Positions 31,217 through 39,010 of a DNA stretch of 39,366 bases are shown here, piece after piece; within the stretch, counting starts at the first letter, position 1; every line of letters starts with the position of its first letter. The DNA comes from Oscillospiraceae bacterium (GTDB taxonomy: Bacteria; Bacillota; Clostridia; Oscillospirales; Acutalibacteraceae). The position numbers and the translations under genes are program-made. The notes under the pieces were generated by a model. The model saw only the letters and a program-made list of their open reading frames with translations, had not been told where the DNA came from and did not search any database. The stretch spans positions 1 to 39,366 of the forward strand of contig SVPR01000022.1 in the NCBI GenBank assembly GCA_015065785.1. The letters run 5' to 3'.

Positions 31217-33223
31217 TTATTTTGTTATTTTTTCTTTAGCTTTTAAAGTATATTGAACTTCAATTCTTTTGTTTGCTCTTATAATAAGCACTGCAAGAAC
31301 AGCCACAAATACTAAAACTGCGATTAAGCCACCTGAGAAGCCGACACCTACAGCACCAGTTGTTATAAGTGTACCAATCTGGTAAACAAGGAAACCAACT
31401 GTAAAGCCTGTACCCAACTGAAGAGCTATGCCACCCCAGAACCATTTTGCACTTTTCATTTCTGAGCTCATTGCAGCAAGAGCTGCAAAGCAAGGTGGTG
31501 AGTAAAGGTTAAACATAAGGTAAGCTAAAGCCGCAGAAGCTGTAAGCCCCATTGTTGCGGCAACCTCAGATGCGCCACCCTCTAAAACGAGTGCATCAAC
31601 ATTTATGAAATTTGTAATGCTGAAGCACACTGCAAGGGTACCAACAACATTCTCTTTTGCAATAAAGCCTGTCACGGCAGCCGCTGCCAATTGCCACGAA
31701 AGAACGCCAACAACAGGAATTAAAAGATAGGCAAATGGTGAAGAAACAGATGCTAAAATTGACTCTTCGGCAGACTCAGCAACCTGAAATTTCCAGGTGA
31801 ATGTCTGCATAATCTGAACTGCTGTGTTGCAAAGAAGAATAACTGTTGCAGCCTTTACAACATAAGCCCAGCCACGACTCAGCATTGATTTTGTTGCTCT
31901 TAAAAGGCTTGGTATTTTATATTCGGGAAGCTCAATAATAAAGAACGATTTTCTTACTTTGTAGCCTGCAACCTTATTAACGAGTAATGCACCGAAGAAA
32001 ATAAGCATAATGCCTACAAAATACATAACAGGACCAACCCATTTTGCATCACCGAAAAATACGCCTGAGAAAAGTGCAATAACGGGAAGCTTTGCACCGC
32101 AAGGCATAAATGGTGCGAGCATTGCTGTTGCTCTGCGTTCACGCTCGTTACGAATAGTTCTGCTTGCCATAACGCCGGGAACTGCACAGCCTGTTGTAAT
32201 TACGAATGGAATAATTGATTTACCGGAAAGACCAACCTTTTTGAAAATAGGGTCTAGCACTACTGAAGCACGAGCCATATAACCGCAATCTTCAAGAAGT
32301 GCTATGAGAAAATACATTACCATAACGAGAGGCAAGAAGCCGATAACTGCAATAACACCGCCGATAACACCATCGACTAAAAGTGCTGAAAGTAATGGGC
32401 TTGCGTTTTCTAAAAGACTGCCTACTGATTCCTGCCCTGCTTCAAGTAAGGCTACAAGTGAATCTGCAATCCATACGCCCGGACCATATTGAGAAATCCA
32501 GAGAACTAAGAACATTACAACCGCAAAAATCGGAAGCCCTACCCATCTGTTAGTGAGAATCGCATCAATTTTATCCTGAGAATTTCTATCTTTAGTGAAA
32601 ACCTTTCTGGTTTCAACCTCTTTTACAATATTTTTTACAAACTCAAAACGCCTTTTGTCAGCCTCTTTAACCTGAGCTTTGTTTGTTAAATCGACATTGC
32701 CCTGATTAAATGGTGCAAATTGACCTTTGCCAGCCTGCTCAACTGCTATTTTAACAACATTTTCGACACCCTCAGAGGAAGTCGAAATTGTTTCAATAAC
32801 AGGACAGTTTATTTTTTCAGAAAGACGCTCAGCATTTATTCTGTTCTCTTTCTTTTTGTTAATATCACTTTTATTTAAGGCAACAACAACAGGAACATTA
32901 AGTTCTAAAAGCTGAGTTGTAAAGAAAAGACTACGGCTTAAATTTGTAGCGTCAACAATGTTGATAATTACATCAGGCATTTCATTTTTTATGTAATCAC
33001 TTGTTACCGATTCCTCAGCTGTGAACGGAGACATTGAATAAGCACCGGGGAGGTCAACTATAATTACTTCTTCTCTGCCGTTATAGAGGCTCTTTTTAAT
33101 TTCGTGCTCTTTCTTTTCAACAGTAACGCCTGCCCAGTTGCCGACTTTTTCGTTACGGCCTGTAAGCGCATTATACATTGTTGTTTTACCGCTGTTCGGA
33201 TTACCTGCCAAAGCAATTCGCAT
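31217..33223 (-). CDS. feoB: Ferrous iron transport protein B
   Basis: A 668-residue Fe2+ transporter of the inner membrane. The cytosolic G domain has G1 GNPNSGKTT (residues 7-15), G3 DLPG (57-60) and G4 NKSD (117-120). A helical insertion domain follows, then the membrane part with two Gate motifs (YMARASVVLDPIFKKVGLSG and FIPCGAKLP-like MPCGAKLPV). A GGAGGG-type site precedes the ATG. It lies 75 bp after feoA; a sequence resembling the DtxR-type operator is in that gap (33241-33256). Confidence 0.96.
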   Translation of the reverse strand: MRIALAGNPNSGKTTMYNALTGRNEKVGNWAGVTVEKKEHEIKKSLYNGREEVIIVDLPGAYSMSPFTAEESVTSDYIKNEMPDVIINIVDATNLSRSLFFTTQLLELNVPVVVALNKSDINKKKENRINAERLSEKINCPVIETISTSSEGVENVVKIAVEQAGKGQFAPFNQGNVDLTNKAQVKEADKRRFEFVKNIVKEVETRKVFTKDRNSQDKIDAILTNRWVGLPIFAVVMFLVLWISQYGPGVWIADSLVALLEAGQESVGSLLENASPLLSALLVDGVIGGVIAVIGFLPLVMVMYFLIALLEDCGYMARASVVLDPIFKKVGLSGKSIIPFVITTGCAVPGVMASRTIRNERERRATAMLAPFMPCGAKLPVIALFSGVFFGDAKWVGPVMYFVGIMLIFFGALLVNKVAGYKVRKSFFIIELPEYKIPSLLRATKSMLSRGWAYVVKAATVILLCNTAVQIMQTFTWKFQVAESAEESILASVSSPFAYLLIPVVGVLSWQLAAAAVTGFIAKENVVGTLAVCFSITNFINVDALVLEGGASEVAATMGLTASAALAYLMFNLYSPPCFAALAAMSSEMKSAKWFWGGIALQLGTGFTVGFLVYQIGTLITTGAVGVGFSGGLIAVLVFVAVLAVLIIRANKRIEVQYTLKAKEKITK

Positions 33224-33240
33224 TCTTTTCCCTCCAATCA

Positions 33241-33256
33241 GTTACCCTTTGCTAAC
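33241..33256. promoter_or_regulatory. Third DtxR-type operator-like palindrome, between feoA and feoB
   Basis: GTTACCCTTTGCTAAC matches the GTTAGcn6CTAAC-like pattern of the two sites upstream of feoA, in the same 16-bp length with conserved TTA and TAAC ends. It lies in the feoB leader, where a bound repressor could act as a roadblock or control an internal promoter. Confidence 0.5.
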
Positions 33257-33298
33257 TCGTGATTAAAAATAAACGATACCATCATCGACTCTCGTGCC

Positions 33299-33511
33299 TT
33301 ATACTGTAATAGCCTCTGCCAAAGGCCTGTCGATATTATATCTGCCGTCTTTAATGGAAACAATTAAGCCACCCTTTAAACGAGAAATGACTGTAATCGG
33401 CTCCCCACTGTAACAGCCTAAAGAAAACAAGAAAGAATCAACTTCCTCGTCGTTAGTTAAAATATCTTTAATTATGTATTCCTTACCAATTTCTGCAGTA
33501 AATAAATTCAT
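33299..33511 (-). CDS. feoA: Ferrous iron transport protein A
   Basis: A 70-residue SH3-like cytosolic protein that assists FeoB. Typical pattern: an N-terminal strand, LFSLGCYSGEPITVISRLKGGLIVSIKDGRYNIDRPLAEAI. First gene of the feoA-feoB-Cys-rich operon, driven from the promoter at 33592-33620 and faced by the DtxR-like regulator. Confidence 0.93.
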   Translation of the reverse strand: MNLFTAEIGKEYIIKDILTNDEEVDSFLFSLGCYSGEPITVISRLKGGLIVSIKDGRYNIDRPLAEAITV

Positions 33512-33533
33512 AATATCACCTGTTTTTCTATCG

Positions 33534-33584
33534 GTTAGCCTTGACTAACTCAAAGGTCTAAAAAATCAATTAGCCATTGCTAAC
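33534..33584. promoter_or_regulatory. Pair of DtxR-type operators upstream of feoA
   Basis: GTTAGCCTTGACTAAC (33534-33549) and ATTAGCCATTGCTAAC (33569-33584) are 35 bp apart. The second lies at about +1 to +16 of the predicted feo transcript, so a bound iron-loaded repressor would block it. A third copy lies at 33241-33256. Confidence 0.75.
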
Positions 33585-33591
33585 TGTTAAT

Positions 33592-33620
33592 ATAATATCA
33601 TCTCTGCTAAAATTTGTCAA
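33592..33620 (-). promoter_or_regulatory. Promoter of the feo operon
   Basis: Minus strand TTGACA (33615-33620), 17 bp, TATTAT (33592-33597) preceded by TGA (extended -10). Predicted start near 33585, at the edge of an operator. Confidence 0.75.
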
Positions 33621-33676
33621 CTGTTTTTTGGTGGATTTTTAATCTTTTTGCTTATTTGTTAAATTACTCTTTAGCA

Positions 33677-33705
33677 TTGATTTTTATTTTTAAATGTGTT
33701 ATTCT
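33677..33705 (+). promoter_or_regulatory. Promoter of the DtxR-like regulator gene
   Basis: TTGATT (33677-33682), 17 bp, TATTCT (33700-33705) preceded by TGT. An AAAGGAG site follows 7 bp before the ATG at 33729. The two operators lie more than 90 bp upstream, so strong autoregulation is not suggested. Confidence 0.6.
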
Positions 33706-33728
33706 TATAGGGTGAAAGGAGAATCACT

Positions 33729-34085
33729 ATGGCTTTAAAGGAATCGGGCGAAATGTACCTTGAAACTATATATGTTTTAAATCAGAAAAGCGACTCTGTC
33801 CGTTCAATTGATGTTTGTGAATATATGGGCTACTCAAAGCCGAGTGTTTCTCGTGCAGTAGGGCTTTTAAAAAACGGCGGATTTATTTCTGTGAGTAAAG
33901 AGGGCTATTTAACTCTCACAAAAAGCGGTGAAGAAACTGCAAAAAAGCTCTTTGAAAGACATACAATTCTTTCAGAATTTTTAGTTTCACTCGGTGTGGA
34001 TGAAGAAACCGCAACCGAGGACGCGTGCAGAATAGAGCATGTTATTAGTGATGAATCTTTTGAGGCGATAAAGAACCGAGTGTAA
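33729..34085 (+). CDS. DtxR/MntR-family metal-dependent repressor (short form)
   Basis: A 118-residue protein with an N-terminal winged helix (SGEMYLETIYVLNQ, then SVRSIDVCEYMGYSKPSVSRAVGLLKNGGFISV) and the metal-binding dimerisation helices (ERHTILSEFLVSLGVDEETATEDACRIEHVISDE). Candidate ligands are His, Glu, Cys and Asp in HTILSEFL and DACRIEHVIS. It lacks the C-terminal SH3 domain of DtxR. Divergent from feoAB with operators between, so it is very probably the Fe2+-sensing repressor of feo. It ends at element G. Confidence 0.92.
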   Translation: MALKESGEMYLETIYVLNQKSDSVRSIDVCEYMGYSKPSVSRAVGLLKNGGFISVSKEGYLTLTKSGEETAKKLFERHTILSEFLVSLGVDEETATEDACRIEHVISDESFEAIKNRV

Positions 34086-34412
34086 GAGTGCAGAGTGCTA
34101 TTTTGAATTGAAAATTGAAAATGGAAAATTGAAAATTGTGGGACCTGCGGTCGGCGATTATAATAGTTATCCATAAAAACAAGAAATTCTATCATTTGAA
34201 GTTTTATATAAACTAAAAATGATAGAATTTTTATATTTAAATCTTAATATTTGTAATTAGTATAAATGAAAAAGTCAGTTTACCATTATAACTAATTATT
34301 ATAATTACGGCGTAGCCCCGAAATTTTCAATTTTCAACTTTCAATTTTCAATTATAATAATTGCGTCGCAGACCCGCAATTCTGCATTCTGCACTCTGCA
34401 TTCTGCATTCTT
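34086..34412. repeat. Heptamer fold-back element G
   Basis: Left: GAGTGCAGAGTGC (34086-34098), then GAAAATT, GAAAATG, GAAAATT, GAAAATT (34110-34137). Linker, central hairpin 34184-34230, then a core shared with element B including GGCGTAGCCCCG. Right: AATTTTC, AATTTTC, AACTTTC, AATTTTC (34322-34349), GCGTCGCAGACCC, and TGCATTC, TGCACTC, TGCATTC, TGCATTC units (about 34383-34410), which run into the DUF554 stop codon at 34412. The inner and outer families are thus nested symmetrically. No gene is seen here. Confidence 0.88.
34184..34230. terminator. Bidirectional terminator hairpin of element G
   Basis: A perfect 14-bp stem AAATTCTATCATTT / AAATGATAGAATTT, with AAAAACAAG to the left and TTATATTT to the right, between the convergent DtxR-like and DUF554 genes. 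Confidence 0.7.
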
Positions 34413-35122
34413 CAAATGCCAAGCATTTGAAAAATAGCACAAAACGCCGGCACAAAAAGAAGTGCTGGTAAAAGATTCGCAACCTTAATTTTTGTTACGC
34501 CTATAAGATTCAAGCCTAAAGCGGTAATCATAACGGAGCCTGATGAAATAAGCTCGGCAACTGCAAAGTCACTTAAAAATGAGCCTAACATCATTGAAAG
34601 CGCAACTAAACCGCCTTGGAATACTAACACAAAAGCAGAAGCGCACATTACGCCAAAGCCTAAGGATGCCGCGAGCATACACGAAGAAATCAAGTCTAAA
34701 ATTGATTTCGTGTAGAGCATTTCATTATCGCCCGAAATACCTGCATTCATAGAACCGACAATAGTCATAGCACCAACGCAGAAAAGAAGTGAAGCAGTAA
34801 CAAACCCTTGAGAAAAAGTATTTTCTTTAGTTTTACTTTTCCTTGCTAATTTGTCGCCTAAGCTTTCAAGCCTTTTGTCAATATCAATTAAAGTGCCTGC
34901 AATTACGCCAAAAACCATAGACAAAATCATAACAAGCTGATTTTGCCCTTTCATAATACCTGTAACACCAATTGCAATAGTGCAAAGACCAATTGCAGTC
35001 ATAACTGCTTTGTTAAGCTTTTCGGGAATCCCCTTTTTTAAAAGAAGACCCACAGCACTGCCAATAATCACGGTAACAGTGTTAACTAAAACACCGCTGA
35101 AGGATGTTAAAATTTCAGTCAT
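34412..35122 (-). CDS. DUF554 family membrane protein
   Basis: A 236-residue integral membrane protein with about seven hydrophobic segments. The start (VLVNTVTVIIGSAVGLLLKKGIPEKL), the GLCTIAIGVTGIMKGQN block and the central FVTASLLFCVGAMTIVGSMNAGI block are characteristic of DUF554 (YdfK/YqgA). Function is unknown, possibly transport. The last gene of the hflX-rluA-DUF554 run, overlapping the pseudouridine synthase gene by 8 bases. Its stop codon touches the last heptamer of element G. Confidence 0.92.
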   Translation of the reverse strand: MTEILTSFSGVLVNTVTVIIGSAVGLLLKKGIPEKLNKAVMTAIGLCTIAIGVTGIMKGQNQLVMILSMVFGVIAGTLIDIDKRLESLGDKLARKSKTKENTFSQGFVTASLLFCVGAMTIVGSMNAGISGDNEMLYTKSILDLISSCMLAASLGFGVMCASAFVLVFQGGLVALSMMLGSFLSDFAVAELISSGSVMITALGLNLIGVTKIKVANLLPALLFVPAFCAIFQMLGI

Positions 35123-35771
35123 CTAAACCACTTCCGAACAAATTCCAAGGATAATTTATTTTATTAGGAAAGGCGGTAAATGTCAATACTTCATTTTTTG
35201 CAGGGTGAGTGAATGTTATTGAATGTGAAAACAATGCAATGTCACCATTTCTGTCTTTACTGCCGTATTTTGCATCACAGCAAAGCGGTGTTTTTCTTGA
35301 AGCGAACTGCACTCTTATCTGGTGAGTTCTGCCTGTATGTAGTGTGACCTTTACAAGAGTTTTGTTTTCTTTTTCACTTAAAGCTACATATTCTAAAGAG
35401 GCTTCCTTTACGCCTTTTCTCATTCTGTTAACAACATAAGAACGATTTTTTGCTGAATCCTTAAAAAGCAAATCTTTATAAATGCCCTGTTTTTCTTCTA
35501 CCTTGCCGTCAACTACTGCAAGGTAAGTTTTTTTAAAGGTATTTTCTTGTATCTGTTTTGAAATATTCGCGGCACTCTTTTTAGTTTTTGCAAAAACCAT
35601 AACACCGCCTACATTTCTGTCAAGGCGGTGTAACAGAAAAATATCAGTTAAGCCGAATTGATTTTTCAATAAATCCAGAACACCTTTTTCCCCATTCCGT
35701 GTTGTTTCACTGGGTACACCAATAGGCTTAACTATAATAATAACTTCGTTGTCTTCAAATAATACATTCAT
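35115..35771 (-). CDS. RluA-family pseudouridine synthase
   Basis: A 218-residue enzyme converting uridine to pseudouridine in structured RNA. The catalytic motif HRLDRNVGGVMVFAKT has Asp51, and the later THQIRVQFA block (residues near 150) is the second family signature. It has no N-terminal S4 domain, so it belongs to the short RluA/RluC-like group whose target (rRNA or tRNA) cannot be set from sequence. It follows hflX by one base and overlaps DUF554. Confidence 0.92.
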   Translation of the reverse strand: MNVLFEDNEVIIIVKPIGVPSETTRNGEKGVLDLLKNQFGLTDIFLLHRLDRNVGGVMVFAKTKKSAANISKQIQENTFKKTYLAVVDGKVEEKQGIYKDLLFKDSAKNRSYVVNRMRKGVKEASLEYVALSEKENKTLVKVTLHTGRTHQIRVQFASRKTPLCCDAKYGSKDRNGDIALFSHSITFTHPAKNEVLTFTAFPNKINYPWNLFGSGLDD

Positions 35772-35772
35772 T

Positions 35773-37023
35773 TTATTCTTCTAAAATAAATTCCTTATAT
35801 TTTTCTAAAGCATAAATTTCGGCAGTGGTGTCTAAAAGAAGTCCATCTGCGGTGTATTCTTCACTGTGAATTACACCGGTTTTTCTTATTTCTGCCGCCG
35901 CACCACCTTTACTGAATGGCAAGAGCATTTTAACTCTTTTTCTTGTAGGTGGCAGAGCTTTTGCAATTCTTTCTAATAATTCGTCAGTACCCTTACCGCT
36001 TAAAGCAGAAATTCTGACTGCATTAGAAATAAGCGGAATATTATCAGGTGAAGCAATATCGCTTTTGTTAAGCACGGTAATAATCGGTTTATCCTGACAG
36101 CCGAGCTCAGCAAGAAGCTCATTTGTAACTCTGAAATGCTCTGCGCATTCTTCACTTGACGCATCACAAATATTTAAAATAACATCAGCATCAACTGCTT
36201 CGTCAAGAGTTGACTTGAATGCTTCAACCAGCTTGTGAGGCAAGCGACGGATAAAACCAACAGTATCTATTAAAAGAACTGTGTTGCCATCGGGCAGGGT
36301 CAAGGCTCTTGCAGTCGGGTCGAGTGTTGCAAAAAGCTTGTTTTCAGCGAGTACACCTGCATCGGTTAATTTATTCATTAAAGTAGATTTACCTGCATTT
36401 GTGTAGCCAACGAGTGCAACTGTTACTGTGCCCTCTTTTTTACGCCTTGCTCTGTAACGGCTTCTTCTCTCGTCAAGCTCTCTTAAATTCGCTTCGAGTG
36501 CAGAAATTTTTCTTCTTATGTGACGGCGGTCAGTTTCAAGCTTTGTTTCACCGGGGCCTCTTGTACCAATACCACCACCAAGACGGGAAAGTGCCGCGCC
36601 CTTACCTGAAAGACGGGGTAAGGTATATTTAAGCTGTGCTAATTCAACCTGTAATTTACCCTCACCGCTTAAAGCACGCATTGCGAAAATGTCAAGAATT
36701 AAAGTAGTTCTGTCAATTACTCTTACATCTGTAATATTTTCAATATTTCGTTGCTGAGATGGTGATAACTCACCGTCAACTATAATTAAATCCGGCTCAT
36801 TCATTTCGCAAAATTCAGAAAGCTCTTCTAATTTGCCCTTGCCGATATATGTGGCAGAGTCTAACGCTTCCCTCTTCTGAGTTATTTCGCCAATTACCTC
36901 TGCACCGGCAGTTTTTGCAAGCTCGGTTAATTCTAAAAGTGACGACTCAATGTCAAATTCACCTGTATCAACTGATACAAGCACGGCGGTTTCTTGTTTT
37001 TCAGTGTTTTCAAATAGTTCCAT
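35773..37023 (-). CDS. hflX: Ribosome-associated GTPase HflX
   Basis: A 416-residue ribosome-splitting and rescue GTPase. The N-terminal HflX domain (residues 1-195) ends in the glycine-rich GGGIGTRGPGETKLETDRR (150-167) and a coiled coil. The G domain has G1 GYTNAGKST (206-214), G3 DTVGF (253-257) and G4 NKSD (319-322). A short C-terminal domain follows. First of the hflX, pseudouridine synthase, DUF554 run. Confidence 0.96.
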   Translation of the reverse strand: MELFENTEKQETAVLVSVDTGEFDIESSLLELTELAKTAGAEVIGEITQKREALDSATYIGKGKLEELSEFCEMNEPDLIIVDGELSPSQQRNIENITDVRVIDRTTLILDIFAMRALSGEGKLQVELAQLKYTLPRLSGKGAALSRLGGGIGTRGPGETKLETDRRHIRRKISALEANLRELDERRSRYRARRKKEGTVTVALVGYTNAGKSTLMNKLTDAGVLAENKLFATLDPTARALTLPDGNTVLLIDTVGFIRRLPHKLVEAFKSTLDEAVDADVILNICDASSEECAEHFRVTNELLAELGCQDKPIITVLNKSDIASPDNIPLISNAVRISALSGKGTDELLERIAKALPPTRKRVKMLLPFSKGGAAAEIRKTGVIHSEEYTADGLLLDTTAEIYALEKYKEFILEE

Positions 37024-37046
37024 TTTTCTATTCCTTTAATTGTCTA

Positions 37047-37451
37047 TTATTCTTTAGAATATTTAAATTCAACATTCAGTTCTTTTGACTTTTTTCTGCA
37101 AATTTCTAAAATATATGCTGCAACATTATCAATATTATGTGATGCATCATAATTATCTACTCTTATAACTTCATAACCGAAAGAATTAAAAAATAGTGTT
37201 CTCTTTTTATCATATTCAACATTTTCTTCTTCATAATGTTGGCAACCATCAACTTCTATAATCACTTTTAATTTTGGACAATAAAAATCAGCTATATAAT
37301 TCCCTATAACTTTTTGTCTATGAAACTTTGGTGTAATATATTTTAAAAAATCATACCATAATTTCTTTTCTTCATCAGTTGGTTGCTTTCGCATTGCATT
37401 TGCAAATTCTTTCAACTTCTTGTTTTTAGGTAAATACACTTTTTCTTCCAT
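37047..37451 (-). CDS. DUF559 (Vsr/restriction-endonuclease-like fold) protein
   Basis: A 134-residue protein of the DUF559 group with a very-short-patch-repair-like nuclease fold: MRKQPTDEEKKLWYDFL, then FHRQKVIGNYIADFYCPKLKVIIEVDGCQHYE. The conserved Asp, Glu-Val-Asp and Gln/His residues form the probable active centre. The start at 37451 is chosen because the longer frame to 37520 runs into the MITE-like element whose end it would translate. Activity is not established for the family. Proteins of this group are often found as single, mobile-looking genes. Confidence 0.88.
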   Translation of the reverse strand: MEEKVYLPKNKKLKEFANAMRKQPTDEEKKLWYDFLKYITPKFHRQKVIGNYIADFYCPKLKVIIEVDGCQHYEEENVEYDKKRTLFFNSFGYEVIRVDNYDASHNIDNVAAYILEICRKKSKELNVEFKYSKE

Positions 37452-37494
37452 TACATCTGGACCTTCTCTATATAATAGTTGCGTTTGAATTATG

Positions 37495-37769
37495 CCTCCT
37501 TTGAAAAGGAGGGGGACCATTCATTACATAATCTTTCCTAATCAATCAATTATAAAACGAGCATTAATTTTATTTTAGAAAAATTTATCTTGGAATGGTG
37601 GAGAATTGACCACGACACATTTAATAATCGAATTATTTTAATTTATCGTAGTCAATTCTCCACCGTTCCGATTACACTTTTTACATATATAAAGCTTATC
37701 ACACGCTTTAAAATTTGTTTTGTTTTTCACTTAATTTTGAGAACGGTCCCCCTCCTTTTCAAAGGAGGC
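37495..37769. mobile_element. Nested-palindrome MITE-like element
   Basis: The outer ends are 24-bp perfect inverted repeats (37495-37518 and 37746-37769) with the core CCTCCTTTTCAAAGGAGG, itself partly palindromic. Inside, a 19-bp inverted repeat (37592-37610 with 37651-37669, GGTGGAGAATTGAC and its complement, one difference) encloses another imperfect palindrome near TAATAATCGAATTATT. The 275-bp unit has no coding capacity. Size, terminal repeats and lack of genes suit a miniature inverted-repeat transposable element. No flanking target duplication could be assigned with certainty. Confidence 0.65.
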
Positions 37770-37784
37770 GAGACCGTTTCATTT

Positions 37785-38933
37785 TTAGTTTATCGATTTT
37801 TTCTGCTTTCTACACTTAACCCCAACCACAACAATTCCTGCAAACGAGCCGAGTCCCATTATAATAAACGGAATTTGTTCAATTAAGAGCTCCGGTTCGA
37901 GTGCATAAACTGAAAATGCAACAAGTGGTTTGAGCGCCACACGAACTACTGCTTTAAGCGGTTCACTTTCTGCAATAAAGTCTGCAATTGGTGGTGAAAC
38001 AGCGTAGTAAGCCTTTACAAACATTCTGCCCAAAGGATTTGTTTTTAATACATTATCTCTGAAATCACAAAGAATACCAACCTCGCCGGTTGCTTCACCG
38101 TAGCCTGCAGTAGCAATAAAGCAGAAGCTTGCAACCGAAAGTGCAGATTCTGCACCATCTGCAGAAATAGTTGTATCTGTTGTAATTCTTAAAACATGAC
38201 CGTCAAGGTCTTTTGATTCAATTACATTACCTGTTGTACCGTTGTCATCATATTCATTTGCCTTATCTCTGTCGGGGCCCGTGAAATTCACGCGCATTTG
38301 CTCAACAGCAGTTACCATATTAGGAAAATGGTACGAAACAACTGTGTTAAAGAATATGTAATCGGCAATTGATTCAACCTCAGTTGTACCCAAAGCCGCA
38401 TATTCTTCATCTGTTTTATATTGATAATCAGAATCAACTGCTGCAATGTTAACCTTAACACCGCATTGATTTCTTATTTCATCATCACCGTTAAAGTCGT
38501 AGTCACGATATGCAGAAAAAGTAATGTAAAGAGGGGTTTCTTTATTAAGGCAAACTGCCTCTGACTTTTTCTGACCTCGTTCTAATTTATAAAGGTAATA
38601 GCCCTCAATTTTGCCGTCGCCATCCATATCCTGCTTTTCAACATAGATGTAAGCGTATGAGGTGTCGCTACCTGCAACAGTAGGAATTACTCTTGCATCA
38701 GGGTAAATTTCTGCTTTTGTTGCCGCACCTATGCTGATTGAATGTTGAAGATATTCAGCAACGCTTTTAACTGCCTCTTGCTTAATGTAGCGTTCTTCAG
38801 ATTTGTTGAATGTACGAAGAGCACTCTGAAAAAGGTTTGCAAGGGCTACAACACCAAAGCCCATAAGAACCATTACAAGCATAAGCTCAACAAGAGTAAA
38901 ACCTTTTTTGTGCTTGAGCATGAAATTAAACAA
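37785..38933 (-). CDS. Type IV prepilin-like protein with C-terminal CFI-box domain
   Basis: A 382-residue protein. The N-terminus HKKGFTLVELMLVMVLMGFG is a type IV prepilin/pseudopilin signal, cleaved between Gly and Phe with Glu at mature position 5. The middle is a globular region with Asp/Gly-rich stretches (DMDGDGKIEGYY). From about residue 270, CFIATAGYGEATGEVGILCDFRDNVL and GRMFVKAYYAVSPPIADFI match the CFI-box C-terminal domain known from secreted proteins, followed by a hydrophobic span and basic tail (GVKCRKQKKSIN). The TTG start at 38933 is supported by a GGGGGG site about 8 bp upstream; an ATG at 38921 is the alternative. Domain roles are inferred. Confidence 0.78.
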   Translation of the reverse strand: MFNFMLKHKKGFTLVELMLVMVLMGFGVVALANLFQSALRTFNKSEERYIKQEAVKSVAEYLQHSISIGAATKAEIYPDARVIPTVAGSDTSYAYIYVEKQDMDGDGKIEGYYLYKLERGQKKSEAVCLNKETPLYITFSAYRDYDFNGDDEIRNQCGVKVNIAAVDSDYQYKTDEEYAALGTTEVESIADYIFFNTVVSYHFPNMVTAVEQMRVNFTGPDRDKANEYDDNGTTGNVIESKDLDGHVLRITTDTTISADGAESALSVASFCFIATAGYGEATGEVGILCDFRDNVLKTNPLGRMFVKAYYAVSPPIADFIAESEPLKAVVRVALKPLVAFSVYALEPELLIEQIPFIIMGLGSFAGIVVVGVKCRKQKKSIN

Positions 38934-38961
38934 GGTAAAATCCCCCCTTCGGTGGTATTTT

Positions 38962-38996
38962 AGGAAACAGGAAACAGGAAGCAGGAAACAGGAAAC
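38962..38996. repeat. Heptamer array H (AGGAAAC family)
   Basis: Five units: AGGAAAC, AGGAAAC, AGGAAGC, AGGAAAC, AGGAAAC. This is the reverse complement of the CCTGTTT/CCTGCTT family of arrays A and E. It lies 15 bp 3' of the four-helix-bundle gene and upstream of the prepilin gene. The last codons of that gene (GGAAAC then TGA) are also heptamer-like. Confidence 0.88.
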
Positions 38997-39010
38997 AGTG
39001 ACAAGTCAGT

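Noticed and set aside
33905..34195. 96-residue minus-strand frame over the DtxR-like gene and element G
   Set aside because: It runs through heptamer repeats and the antisense of a well-supported regulator.
7583..34412. CRISPR interpretation of the repeat arrays
   Set aside because: Units are 7 bp with no spacers, and no cas genes are present.
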